From Isoetes taiwanensis (lineage: Eukaryota > Streptophyta > Lycopodiopsida > Isoetales > Isoetaceae): a stretch of DNA of 64,000 bases. The position numbers and the translations under genes are program-made. Of this stretch, positions 1 to 8,770 are shown one piece after another. Under the pieces are notes generated by a model. It was not told the origin of the DNA. It saw only the letters and a list, made by a program, of their open reading frames with translations, and did no database searches. The stretch lies in assembly GCA_021234155.1 (NCBI GenBank), contig JAJEKV010000059.1, forward strand, positions 4,276,571 to 4,340,570, given 5' to 3'. How positions within the stretch are numbered: the stretch's first letter is position 1; the number at the start of each line of letters is the position of its first letter.

Positions 1-1042
1 ACAATGAAACTAGAGGCACTTATACAATCAAAAATCGCATCGATCCGAGACATCGGATCGCCATTCTAGAATGGGACGAGCATGCATGTCGTGCATGCAT
101 GCGGGCTGCGCATGCCCGTTTTGGTTGGGAGTTCGCTATTTCAGCGTGTTTACAAGATCCACATCTCATGGGCGCTTCCTCTTCTCTCAGCAGTACCTTA
201 TTCTCTTTGAATTGTTTCCGGTGCGGGGAGGGGCTTCTTCTGCCTGGTTTAACCAATTTGGCGTTTCTTTCTTGCTATCCTTTTAGGCCTTTGGCCTCGT
301 CCCGTGACCTTCGGCCCCTCGATCCTAGTTTGTAAGGAAGTTCTCTGGTAGTCGGGCGGTTTGTTGGTTTCTTGCGAGTCCCATTCTAGAATCGCATCGA
401 TCCGAGACATCGGATCGCCATTCTAGAATGGGACGAGCATGCATGTCGTGCATGCATGCGGGCGGCGCATGCCCGTTTTGGTTGGGAGTTCGCTATTTCA
501 GGCGCGTTTCTGCATCCACATCTCATCGGCGCTTCCTCTTCTCTCAGCAGTACCTTATTCTCTTTGAACCCACCCTCCCCCCCTTCTTTGTTTATTGTAT
601 TTTGCACAAGTTTCTGTTTATCATGTTTTTCTTCCACCCCCTGGGTGATGCTTTTTTTCCACCCCCTGGGTGATGCTATTCTCTGGTATGTTTATGTTGT
701 CTCGTTTGTTGTGTTGGTGATGTGCAGGTACAGGTTGGCGAGCGGCATCTGTTTCGACTTCTCCATGCGGGGGTTTTTGGGAGCGATTCTATGCCTTTAC
801 GTTTGTCTAAGCCCTTGCGAAGGCTTATCACTAGGGTTTTTCCTCGAAAACCCGAAAGGGCGGGGTTTTTTAATCCCGGTGATAAGCTTTCGGCAGGTAC
901 ATCAGCCACTCATCTATTAGCATTGTATTTTTTTTGGGGTCCAAATGATATAATTGGATTTTCCCTTTATTTTTCGTGGGCAGTTCGCATGTGTGCGGCT
1001 ACCCACTGTCCACCATTGGTTTCTTGCGAGTCCCATTCTAGA
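1..1042 (+). repeat. Dispersed repeat, two ~356-bp subunits plus a tail related to a LINE 3' end
   Basis: A block beginning with catcgatccgagacatcgg starts near 37 and recurs near 393, so the left part is a tandem pair with a period of about 356 bp. Each subunit contains the palindrome TCCCATTCTAGAATGGGA or part of it, and alternating gcatgc/atgcat runs. The tail at 820-880 holds a hairpin (aaaaccc gaaa ggg cggggtttt type). The same organisation recurs in direct orientation at 55784-56791. The hairpin also recurs inside the 3' region of the minus-strand LINE near 48380-48420. It may therefore be a truncated LINE 3' region or a SINE with a LINE tail. No coding sense was found; the short frames are shadows. 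Confidence 0.6.
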
Positions 1043-1059
1043 AATGATAATAAGATATT

Positions 1060-1235
1060 TCAATCTGTCACGGGAGGTGGCTCTTCCCAGTCCACAGGAC
1101 TCTCATCCCCCTTAGGCTCTGTCTCTTGCGAGGCCACAACACCAGAGACGCCTGCTTCTGATTCCAATGCTAATGGTACAGGCGGTTTCTCGGGCACAGG
1201 CAACACAGGCTCCAGGTCCACAAACTCCACCTCCT
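1060..1235 (-). pseudogene. C-terminal end of the methyltransferase frame, severed by the retroelement
   Basis: If the LTR element and one catct copy are removed, the minus-strand frame of the exon at 4231-4734 continues without a stop through this segment for about 58 codons and ends at a TGA (1060-1062). The tail is rich in Glu, Pro and Val (for example LEPVLPVPEKPP). The plus-strand Ser/Thr-rich frame over the same bases is its shadow. The repeat ending at 1042 starts 18 bp further on, so it lies close to the original gene end. Confidence 0.75.
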
Positions 1236-1240
1236 CATCT

Positions 1241-1595
1241 TGTTAGTTTGAGTTCTTGGCGTGCACCTTGCAGCAGCAGTCTATGACCGCCGGATGCTAC
1301 AAGGCTGCCATGCTCATGATCACAAAACAAGAACAAGACAAACAAATATGAACAAAGAATGAGGGAAACGTGGCCAAGTGAGGCTCTCCAAATTTGAGAT
1401 AAACCTGCGTACAAATGAAGAGGCTCCGGTCTAATATAGTGTAGACCGCAAATCTGAGCCGTACATCTAACTAAATCTAATCCCTACACTTATGTTAACC
1501 TAATCATGCCAAGTGTCAGTCTGCCACCACTGACACCTAACATGTGCATGCACCTAACATGTGCATGCACAATGTTAACCACTAGGTGGTTAACA
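1241..1595 (-). repeat. 3' LTR of the non-autonomous retroelement
   Basis: It runs TG to CA with 5-bp target duplication catct directly outside (1236-1240). Its right edge is a 23-bp perfect palindrome (1573-1595; arms TGTTAACCAC/GTGGTTAACA). A 16-bp tandem duplication (cacctaacatgtgcat type) lies just before it. The sequence is identical to 3871-4225 by eye. Confidence 0.93.
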
Positions 1596-1596
1596 C

Positions 1597-1612
1597 TGCC
1601 TCCCCCTAAAAG
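1597..1612 (-). other. Polypurine tract of the LTR element
   Basis: On the minus strand this reads CTTTTAGGGGGAGGCA, a purine run immediately upstream of the 3' LTR. Its position opposite the primer-binding site completes the expected LTR layout. Confidence 0.7.
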
Positions 1613-3849
1613 TTTTTAGCACGAAAACATGTACAGACTTTTATAAGACAAGTCTGACAATTACAACATGGTGCCAAAAATGAAGGGTGAAAATAATGGT
1701 AATGGTTGGGTTGTGTCGCCGAAAAATATCTTCGTGAATGCGTCGATGACGAATAAGATCCGAATGAATGTCGATGGAGAACATGGATCATAGGAACTTT
1801 GGGCCAAAAAAACATGAAGACCATCCCCTTATATAATGGGTAAGTCTATTTTAACAAATATGGCCCAAAATGTCACTTAAAAACAATTAGGGGTCTTCAA
1901 AAATGTAAACACCAAGAAAGCTTTCCCCGTGATCAGCCATAGAAGAGCGTGGCTATGCGTGATGATAGCTTGTGCAGAGCGTGGATCTTGGGCTAAAAGC
2001 ATGGCCATAAGCATGGGCGTGAGCGTGGGAGCATAAAAGCGTGGCTGGAGCGTGGACTTGGCATGGGCGTGCGTGAGATTGAGGAAGGTGACAAGAGCGT
2101 GGCTTTTGCGTGACAAAGCGTGGGTTGGCGTGGGTTTATTGTTACTAAGCATGGCCCGTGAAAGCAAAAAGGCATGAAGCGCTGGATCGTGGATCGTGGG
2201 GCGTGGACCGTGGGAAGAAAACTGGAGCGTAAGCGTGGGCGTGGAGCGTGGGCGTGGGGCCCCTTAGCGTGACGCCTTAAATCCCGTGAGTTGAACGTGA
2301 GCAGGGTTGACCCACGGCGTCACCCGTGATCGGCCTGCATAATGAGGGCTGAGACCCTAAAAAGTTCGAACCCTAAAATGGTTTTGCGGCGGCTAGGCAT
2401 GGCGGTGAAGCTCTCCGGGCTGCCGAGATATACTGCTGTTGCTATTTCCAGAAAATAGGGTGTCGAATGAAGCTTAATATTTGCCTTGAAATGTGCATGC
2501 TAAAGAGAGATCTGCAGAAGGGGGATTCTGATATGGTGCCGAAATTGAATCTGAAAGGGATTTGATCTGGAATAGCAGAGAATAGTTACTATATTTGCAT
2601 GTTTCTGCAGGATAGACGGCCGGATGTTGACAATGGGAAGGATGATTTGATGTTTTTCCTGCAGAGCGAACCTGGTGCTTGCTTGCTGATTTGAATAGAT
2701 AGGCATTTGTTGCATAGTAGGAATAAACAGATGATAATGAAAAATGTGCTGCAGGGTTTCATGCAAGTCTCAAATAGAGCGGCAGGGCAGAAATCTGAAT
2801 GCTTTGCTTGTAAGGCGTGACTTGATCTGCTCCAAAGATTCTCGATAAATTCTGCTAACCCAGTGTATCGGATGCAGGTACAGATATGGATTCGTTGCTG
2901 GTGAAGAAGAGATGGGGGCGAGCCGCAGAGCTGGCCCTTGTAAAGAATTCAAGAAGGCATACGAAGTTGAGGCCGAAATATAACTCCCCAAGATGATGAT
3001 GCTTTATTGAAAAAATCATCGTTTGCTTCTCTCGTGATGTGCAGACTGAAGGTATGCCAGAGGCGAATTCCTGAGATGCGGGAATGATATCTGGAAGTCC
3101 TGAAATGCTTGATGCAGGTACTAATAGATGCTGGAGAAGACATGCTGCATACAACGTGAAGAACAACTCTGATGCTACGAGGTAAAGAACAACTCTGATG
3201 CTTGCTGGTTTGAATATGCAGGGACGAGTTTTTTTTTGCAGATGAACGACACAAAGAACCAAATAACTCTCCCTTGAGAGATCTGTTCTGATAATGGAGT
3301 GTGAACCATAAGGGAGGGCTAGCCAAAGTGCTGGCCCTCTGCCAAATAATTTAAAAAAGAAAGCTTCGTGAAAAGCACTAGATTACTGATATGCCCATCA
3401 TGGGATGTGGTACAGAATGATTTTTTTTTTGTTTTTTTGGTTGTGCAAAGTGCACAAACTGGCAGATAAACAGAGATAGCAGAAAAAGAACAAGAAGGAT
3501 AATCATTTTTTTGATAGTTTTGCAGCAGATAGAAGATAACACGTGATTTTCCTGATATGTTTGGCAGAAAAGGAGTGCTGTCACCACTCCAAAGACCCTT
3601 GACTGTAATACTGAGCTTGCTGCACCATAAAAAAACAGAGTTTTGAAAACTTCATAACTAGACTAATTGCAAAGGAAAGGATTTGACAAAGGGGCCTCCA
3701 GCCGGACCATTTCAACAATTGGTTGGGCCAAATAAGGGAGTGGAAAGGGTTGAGAGTAATATACAAGGAGTATTCAAGAACTGATGATGATGATGAGAGC
3801 AGCAAGAACAACAGCAAGACAGCAAGGCTGAAGAAAGTGATCACGAGCG
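1613..3849 (-). other. Interior of the LTR element, no recognisable protein
   Basis: A degenerate gcgtgg/gtgggcgtg motif is scattered through 1920-2340, giving a strongly G/T-skewed stretch on the plus strand. A short direct repeat (gaacaactctgatgct) occurs near 3160 and 3187. I see no gag-pol motif in any frame. Confidence 0.5.
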
Positions 3850-3870
3850 AACCCGGCATAACGGCGCCAG
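3850..3870 (-). other. Primer-binding site of the LTR element
   Basis: Read on the minus strand directly after the LTR (one base gap) is TGGCGCCGTTATGCCGGG. It begins with TGG, as expected for a sequence complementary to a tRNA 3' CCA end, and resembles the TGGCGCCGTTGCCGGGG-type sites common in plant LTR elements. It sets the element orientation. Confidence 0.8.
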
Positions 3871-4225
3871 TGTTAGTTTGAGTTCTTGGCGTGCACCTTG
3901 CAGCAGCAGTCTATGACCGCCGGATGCTACAAGGCTGCCATGCTCATGATCACAAAACAAGAACAAGACAAACAAATATGAACAAAGAATGAGGGAAACG
4001 TGGCCAAGTGAGGCTCTCCAAATTTGAGATAAACCTGCGTACAAATGAAGAGGCTCCGGTCTAATATAGTGTAGACCGCAAATCTGAGCCGTACATCTAA
4101 CTAAATCTAATCCCTACACTTATGTTAACCTAATCATGCCAAGTGTCAGTCTGCCACCACTGACACCTAACATGTGCATGCACCTAACATGTGCATGCAC
4201 AATGTTAACCACTAGGTGGTTAACA
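3871..4225 (-). repeat. 5' LTR of the non-autonomous retroelement
   Basis: It is identical to 1241-1595 and bounded outside by catct at 4226-4230. As read on the minus strand it starts with the 23-bp palindrome and ends in ...CTAACA next to the primer-binding site. Confidence 0.93.
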
Positions 4226-4230
4226 CATCT

Positions 4231-4734
4231 TTTCTCCCCGTAATTGGAGGCTGGATTTCTGTATAAGTGCCTTTAACATCGCCAGCACCATTCTTTGCTC
4301 CCAGTTCCTCATTTTCATCAGGAAAGGATTCACAGGAGCTTATCCTGGTCCTGATGAAACTTATTTTATCTGGGTCTATATCGACAGAGACAACATTGCG
4401 CCCCTGCTTAAGGGCGCAAATTGCTGTGGTGCCTGTTCCAGAAAAGGCATCCAAAATCCAGTCTCCCGGGCGAGAAAACCACTGTATTAAATTATTAATT
4501 AGCCGTTGTGGCTTCTGATAATGGGACACCACAGCGCCTTGTCTCTGTGGGTCTCTTAACTTTTGCAAAACAGCCGGGAAATGAAAAGCATTGCAGGGAG
4601 GAGTCTTCTTATTCTGCGTATTGAAATGAGCCATGGTTTTTTTGGTGTCCGCGCTGTAAAAATCTATATGGAAATGCTCAAAACAGCTTACTAAGCGCGG
4701 ACCACCACCATGTCCCTTGACGTTCATCTTTAGC
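4231..4734 (-). pseudogene. Methyltransferase exon with target-recognition region and AdoMet-binding motifs X and I
   Basis: The exon follows an acceptor (ttggcag, 4735-4741). It contains a Gly-rich segment (GHGGGPRLVSCFEHF), then YQKPQRLINNLIQWFSRPGD and DAFSGTGTT followed by VVSVDIDP. This is the C-terminal half of beta-class N6-adenine/N4-cytosine methyltransferases: the QKP..L..LI element precedes the FxGxG-type AdoMet loop, and the acidic D-x-D that follows binds the AdoMet ribose. The frame runs directly into the LTR at 4225. The natural continuation lies at 1235-1060. Confidence 0.85.
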
Positions 4735-4796
4735 CTGCCAAACAATGCAACAATTAAAAATTAGTAGATAGAAAACAATGAAAATAAGTTAGCCCA

Positions 4797-5035
4797 GTGG
4801 TGTGGCGGTATAAGTTTATACCATGGTTGCCTTGCTGTATAAATTTATACCACGGTACCATGCCGTATAAATTTATACGAAGGTTGCCTTGCTATATAAA
4901 TTTATACCACGGTACCATGCCGTATAAATTTATACGAAGGTTGCCTTGCTGTATAAAGTTATACCACCGTTGCTCCAGCTGTATAAATTTAAACCTTAAG
5001 GCAACTGTGGTATAACTTTATACCATGGAGTTACA
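4797..5035. repeat. Palindrome array 1 (TATAAATTTATA), in an intron
   Basis: Eight copies or variants of GGTATAAATTTATACC lie about 25-30 bp apart (near 4807, 4838, 4862, 4893, 4921, 4951, 4980, 5010). Four or five match the 12-bp core exactly and the rest differ by one or two bases. The array occupies the intron between the exons at 4231-4734 and 5068-5510. Confidence 0.85.
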
Positions 5036-5067
5036 GTAAAAAGAAAAGCAACGAATTTAAAGCTTAC

Positions 5068-5510
5068 CAAACTCAGTTTTTGAAGCCGGCGTTACAGACC
5101 GCTCCCATGTAAGCACCGACATCGTCTACAGGTCGGAATGAAAAATGATAACCCTCCAGTTTGTAGATATCGTGACTTCCTTTAAACCGTCCAAAAAAGC
5201 ACGGACTTGCACGTGCGTGAAAGCCTCGTCGTCGAAGGCGCTATCTTTAATTTTAAAGCCATAAGGAATATCTGCAATGCACAATGTAAAATTTTGCTTG
5301 TCCAAAAGAGTCCCCAGCCTGGTGCAATCACCCTGAACGACCCTGTACAAGCAGTCCTGACCAAAAGTTGTAAATCTCTCATAGCTAGTGTCAAAACTGC
5401 TAGTGCCGACTTCTTTTCCCTGTTCAATGGCCTTCAGTCTCTGCCTCTCCTCTTTGGCCCTACGAACCAGGTTTAAAAATAGCCCTTTCTTCTTGTTCTG
5501 TAAGAAAACA
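5068..5510 (-). pseudogene. Methyltransferase exon with catalytic motif IV (DIPYG)
   Basis: It starts after an acceptor (ttcttacag). A basic N-terminal segment with NLVRRAKEERQRLK leads to VVQGDCTRLGTLLDKQNFTL and the catalytic loop IADIPYG, then a helix and the strand NWRVIIFHSD. In beta-class enzymes this is motif IV and the following strand. The usual motif is (D/N/S)PP(Y/F); here the first Pro is Ile. The frame meets a TAG at 5126-5128. The other minus-strand frame then reads DDVGAYMGAVCNAGFKN, which fits the family better, so a single-base loss near 5128 is likely. The exon ends at a GTAAGC donor (5062-5067). Confidence 0.8.
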
Positions 5511-5574
5511 ATGAGACAAAGGCACGAAGACATAACATATTTTTACGCAAAACTTACCCAAAAACCGGGTTAAT

Positions 5575-5719
5575 TAAGCTGTTCTCTCGATTATACTATC
5601 TGTGGTACAAGTTGGGTAAAGAAGCTTGCACTCCTCCCAGTCTTCTAGGTTTAGTTGCTTCATTAACTCGGCCTGGCTGGTGACAATGTCTTTCTGACTG
5701 CACAGGTAAAAATGTTGTA
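5575..5719 (-). pseudogene. Short linker exon of the methyltransferase gene, frame ends in a stop
   Basis: After acceptor tgtgcag, the phase left by the preceding exon gives TQKDIVTSQAELMKQLNLED, continuing to IIERTA and then an in-frame TAA near 5577. A donor (GTAAGT) lies near 5555, but no reading phase passes both the stop and the next acceptor cleanly. Either a one-base error lies here or this splice is not the real one. Confidence 0.5.
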
Positions 5720-5766
5720 AGACAAAGTAAGGGAAAGAAGAACACGGCATAGCAAATGAGGCTTAC

Positions 5767-6002
5767 GTCTTAGCTTCCTTAGCCATTTCGTCTAGAGTGA
5801 ATTCCTTGGCCACAACTTTCTCTAAGAGTCGCACAAAAATTTCTTTGCTTTTTAGACCCTGTAGCTGCGTCCAGTGTACAATGCTCATATTTTTTTGTTT
5901 TGCTTCACCACTTTTTTTTGGTTTTTTTCCTGCGGAGCTAGCTTGTTCTTTAAGCTCGCCATCCTCAAACATACAAAAAATTCTTTCTTGAAGATCCCAC
6001 AC
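5767..6002 (-). pseudogene. Linker exon between the ParB-like and methyltransferase parts
   Basis: The acceptor ttaacag (6003-6009) and donor GTAAGC (5761-5766) give about 78 codons in phase with the exon at 6385-7344. The product begins VWDLQERIFCMFEDGELK, is Lys-rich in the middle (AGKKPKKSGEAKQK) and ends in a predicted helical stretch (RLLEKVVAKEFTLDEMAKEAK). No family recognised; a flexible connector is plausible. Confidence 0.6.
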
Positions 6003-6049
6003 CTGTTAATGGTCAATGTCAAGTAGTTTAGTGTTGATTACAGTCTAAT

Positions 6050-6315
6050 TGCGCACCGTGACTAGGCACGGTATAAATTTATACCAAAACAGGGCTCGGT
6101 ATAAATTTATACCGTATACCGCACCTGGTCGCGGTATAGACCAGGCGCGGTATAAATTTATACCGGGACCTGGGCGCGGTATAAATTTATACCACGACCA
6201 GGCACGGTATAAATTTATACCGTGCCTAGGCGCGATATAAATTTATACCGTGACCTGAACCTGTGTCAATTTTAACATGGTGCGGGCTTCCATTGTTCGT
6301 ATAAATTTATAAAAC
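6050..6315. repeat. Palindrome array 2 (TATAAATTTATA), in an intron
   Basis: Seven copies occur (near 6069, 6099, 6150, 6179, 6207, 6234, 6299), most of them the full GGTATAAATTTATACC form. They are separated by short GC-rich spacers of the type ggcgcggt/gaccaggcgcgg. The array fills the intron between the exons at 5767-6002 and 6385-7344. Confidence 0.88.
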
Positions 6316-6384
6316 TCGAGGCTAATAAACACTTCAAACCACGCTAAACAAACTAAGAAAGACTAAATTAAAATTTTTACTTAC

Positions 6385-7344
6385 TCGTCCATCTCGGAAA
6401 GCAAGCTGGAAGTAATTGTCGTACTGTTTTACAGCCATTATAGGCTTCTTATCTGAATCATAACTGAGGCAGCATTCTGTCACACAGGCTTCTCGAAGCT
6501 CTTGGAGTTTGTTCTTTTGTTTTTTAAAGTCTTCTCCATGCGTTTGTTTGAACTCCACGTACTCTCGGTGCATAAAGCGGATCTTGTCTATCAGGCTCAT
6601 TTTTAATCTGAAGTCATTGTCTAGATTGTGACTTACGGCAATGACTTTTGCTTCTTCGTCTGTTAGCCCCACGTAGATATGTGCTTCCATGCTCTTCCAG
6701 ACTTCATTACGGGTTTCTTCTTTTGATAGTTCCTTTCTTGCTTTATAACTATGTGTGCCTCCAAGAACATAATAAGTGTAATCTTCGAAGTCGGCCTTTC
6801 TGTAATCTTTAAGTTGGGTGACCTGACTTCTGTCTACCATCACAACTAGTGGCGACACATGCGCATGAGGATTTCTTCTCATTCTTTGCTTAAGAATAGC
6901 CACATGTGCCGCGTACAACTTCCTTACCTGAAGCAGTCTGACCCCATCTTCATTTTTTGGTGGTCTCTTAATCGTGCTCAGCGTCAAAGAAATGGTTTGT
7001 TTAAGGAGTTTGGTCTCATTAACCCTCTTTAAAATTGCACTTGACTTATCTGAGGGCCGCACAACAATATCTGCTCCAGGAGCCTTTTGAAGCGCTTCTG
7101 CTGACTCCTCTATAGTCAAGGCCTTTGTGGTTCTTGACTTTTTTTTGGTAGGAGGCTGTGTATCTACTACCAATGCTTGCCTCTTACCCTTCCCCCTTAT
7201 CACCACCTCTTCCTCCTCTTCTTCTTCTTTTTCAACCTCTTCATCTTCCTTCTCCACATCTTCCTTAGCACGGGGGTACCAAAAACCTTTTGTCAAAACC
7301 TTTTCGTCACATAGTGTCACTGAGGACAAAATGCCAACTATGTC
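6385..7344 (-). pseudogene. Main exon with acidic region and ParB-like domain, intact frame
   Basis: This is a 320-codon exon bounded by acceptor ttacag (7345-7350) and donor GTAAGT (6379-6384), open throughout. An acidic run (Glu/Asp, about residues 28-46 of the exon) and a basic nuclear-signal-like stretch (PPTKKKSRTTK) come first. The ParB-like part follows: SPLVVMVDRSQV, then YYVLGGTHSYKARKEL (the G-x-H-R/S-x-x-A box of ParB/Srx folds), then VGLTDEEAKVIAVSHNLDND and a helical region (LIDKIRFMHREYVEF). In bacteria and phages such domains are often fused to, or adjacent to, DNA methylases. The short flanking intron at 7345-7414 contains one palindrome. Confidence 0.75.
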
Positions 7345-7414
7345 CTGTAATGTAGGATAAATTAGGAAGCTGACGGTATAAATTTATACGGTAAAGCAAC
7401 GAAGACCAACTTAC
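7345..7414. repeat. Single TATAAATTTATA palindrome in a 70-bp intron
   Basis: The small intron between the donor GTAAGT (7409-7414) and acceptor ttacag (7345-7350) carries one copy, ggtataaatttatacg, near 7376. Even this minimal intron keeps the motif. Confidence 0.75.
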
Positions 7415-7537
7415 ATAGCCATGCTTGTAATTGTCTGCAATGTAATCGTGGACGTCTTTAGGTTTGCACATGCTTATGCGCAGCATTGTACTGTTTAAAA
7501 TGTAAACAACGTCCCCGTCGTCATTTAGACAGTTCAT
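7415..7537 (-). pseudogene. Exon beginning MNCLNDDGDVVY, joined in phase to the ParB exon
   Basis: This 41-codon frame ends at donor GTAAGT and splices in phase 0 to the exon at 7344. Its ATG overlaps the TAA that closes the upstream frame, giving TAATG at 7535-7539. Removing a TA dinucleotide (gatata to gata) would fuse the two frames as ...DEIMNCLNDD..., so this looks like a small slip within one exon rather than a separate start. Confidence 0.55.
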
Positions 7538-7538
7538 T

Positions 7539-7778
7539 ATATCTCATCTTCATTTTCTGTAGCAGTGAGGCTTGTCATTTCGCCAGCGAGGTAATAATCA
7601 TCAACCTTGAACTTTCCCCTCCCTGACTGATAACACAAATACAGGTATGCCTCAGTGGGATAGCGCTCTCTCGCTCCCCTGTGTACGTACCATGTTTGAC
7701 CTTTCAGTTCATAGGTATTTATCTTTGGTGTTGGTGGCTGTAATGGTTGGCCTTTGTGTTTGATAATAATCTTCTTGA
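7539..7778 (-). pseudogene. Upstream exon of unknown fold
   Basis: After acceptor tttcag (7779-7784) one frame is open for about 78 codons (KKIIIKHKGQPLQ ... INTYELKGQTWYVHRG ... GRGKFKVDDYYLAGEM) and ends in TAA at 7537-7539. The length and composition look coding (Tyr/Gly-rich, alternating hydrophobic, perhaps a small beta barrel). I do not recognise a family. Its phase does not match the putative first exon ATGGCCAC at 8393-8400, so a linking exon or an error is missing. Confidence 0.5.
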
Positions 7779-7789
7779 CTGAAACGGCA

Positions 7790-8392
7790 AAAAAAACACA
7801 TTTTCACATCAGAAAAATAGTTTTTTTAGACTATCTTAAACACTTTAACTGTAATAAAAGTGGCCTAAAGAACCTCAAATTCGTGCTGTTTTAACCCTTT
7901 TTCCATGTAAAATGGCCTTAAAACACAACACTATTATTCAACTAGTATGGTTTTGGATTTTGCTTTAGCCACACCACACCCTTTAGAAAATATAAACCTT
8001 GTCGGTTGTCCGCTCGTATAAATTTATACCAAAAGTGTTTACGAACTGTTTGTTTTAACGACTATGGTCTCCCTCTGTTTAAATTTATCTGAGAGAGGGT
8101 TCTCAAGAACAAGTATAAATTTATACCGCTGGTGCTCGGAAGCAGATAAATTTATACCGGATTAGAATATTCTTGATATAAATTTATACGCTCCGAGCAT
8201 GAGCGGTATAAATTTATACCGTTGCATATACCGCAAGTGTTCTGCAACGGTATAAATTTATACCGTCTGAGCACCAGCGGTATAAATTTATACCGTTGCA
8301 GAACCCTCTCAGTTTAAATTTACACAGAGGGACCTTAGGCTCAACAGACTAAAAGAGATGCGGAACTAAAAAAGTACGCATTAGAGACTTAC
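7790..8392. other. Intron or leader of the minus-strand gene with palindromes and a large inverted repeat
   Basis: No exon recognised. At least eight palindrome copies lie at 8015-8325. An imperfect inverted repeat spans about 8066-8334: the sequence gtctccctctgtttaaattt on the left returns as its complement near 8315-8334, with palindromes, a ctggtgctc motif and gttctgcaac motifs mirrored between. Confidence 0.7.
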
Positions 8393-8770
8393 GTGGCCAT
8401 GACCGTATGGATTCGCTTATAGCTGTTCGGCAGAGCAAATTAGGGGGAGTATATAAGGCGCAGGCGAGCGGCTTCGACTCCGAACAGCGTATGGAGAAAA
8501 TAGAACGACCGGCGCCGAGCTTAAGTACCTCTGCTCAGAGCCTTTTCGTATAGCGGTTCTCCATAAATTCTCCTATACGAATATCTGTAAGTTTTCGTAT
8601 AAATTTATACCTTTTGCGTTCACCGTTGCCCTTCTCTGTATAAATTTATACCATCTCTTTATACCACCTCTGTAAATTTTTTTACCATATTTGTATAAAT
8701 TTATACCAACTCTGTATAAATTTATACCAAGTGTCGTTCCTGCTTCTGTGTCGTATAAATTTATACCGTC
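8066..8770. repeat. Palindrome array 3, intergenic and upstream of both divergent genes
   Basis: Copies of GGTATAAATTTATACC occur near 8113, 8143 (partial), 8175, 8205, 8251, 8281, 8600, 8638, 8692, 8715 and 8753, plus degenerate forms near 8077 and 8318. Array density rises up to about 20 bp before the ATG of the plus-strand gene (8789) and then stops. Exons contain none. Confidence 0.88.
8449..8457. promoter_or_regulatory. TATA box in the divergent promoter
   Basis: The sequence gagTATATAAGg (8450-8456) is a good plus-strand TATA box. Its complement is ttatata, about 50 bp upstream of a minus-strand ATGGCCAC (8400-8393) followed by GTAAGT. It lies between two genes that point away from each other, so it may serve either; which strand uses it is inference. 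Confidence 0.45.

Larger units (their letters stand above)
1241..4225 (-). mobile_element. Non-autonomous LTR retrotransposon (LARD/TRIM-like), very recent insertion
   Basis: Two 355-bp direct repeats (1241-1595 and 3871-4225) appear identical over their whole length and run TG...CA. They are flanked by a perfect 5-bp target duplication, catct (1236-1240 and 4226-4230). Reading the minus strand, the primer-binding site follows the 4225-3871 LTR and the polypurine tract precedes the 1595-1241 LTR, so the element points leftwards. The 2,275-bp interior has no gag, protease, integrase or reverse transcriptase that I can recognise; its longest frames are under 140 residues. It must therefore be moved by another element. 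LTR identity implies a young insertion. It sits in the last exon of the methyltransferase gene. Confidence 0.93.
1060..8400 (-). pseudogene. ParB-like domain plus beta-class DNA methyltransferase gene, multi-exon, interrupted by an LTR element
   Basis: I connect the minus-strand exons 7539-7778, 7415-7537, 6385-7344, 5767-6002, about 5575-5719, 5068-5510, 4231-4734 and 1060-1235. Several junctions are clean GT-AG joins in phase (7415 to 7344; 6385 to 6002; 5767 to 5719). In order the product has a 5' part of unknown fold, an acidic stretch, a ParB-like domain, a Lys-rich linker, methyltransferase motif IV (DIPYG), a presumed target-recognition region, then the motif X/I block (DAFSGTGTT) and an acidic/proline-rich tail. 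IV-before-I order is the beta class (N6-adenine or N4-cytosine). Lesions seen: a stop near 5575, a frame slip plus stop at 5126, a homopolymer frame change near 5080, and a 3-kb retroelement in the last exon. Some of these may be sequence errors. The family is bacterial/phage-like; no ordinary plant methyltransferase has this layout to my knowledge. Confidence 0.72.

Noticed and set aside
722-1246. Plus-strand 174-codon Ser/Thr-rich frame
   Set aside because: Its second half is antisense to the severed methyltransferase C-terminus and its first half lies in the dispersed repeat.
4797-5015. Plus-strand 72-codon repeat frame
   Set aside because: It is the translation of palindrome array 1 within an intron.
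6049-6240. Plus-strand 63-codon frame
   Set aside because: Translation of palindrome array 2.
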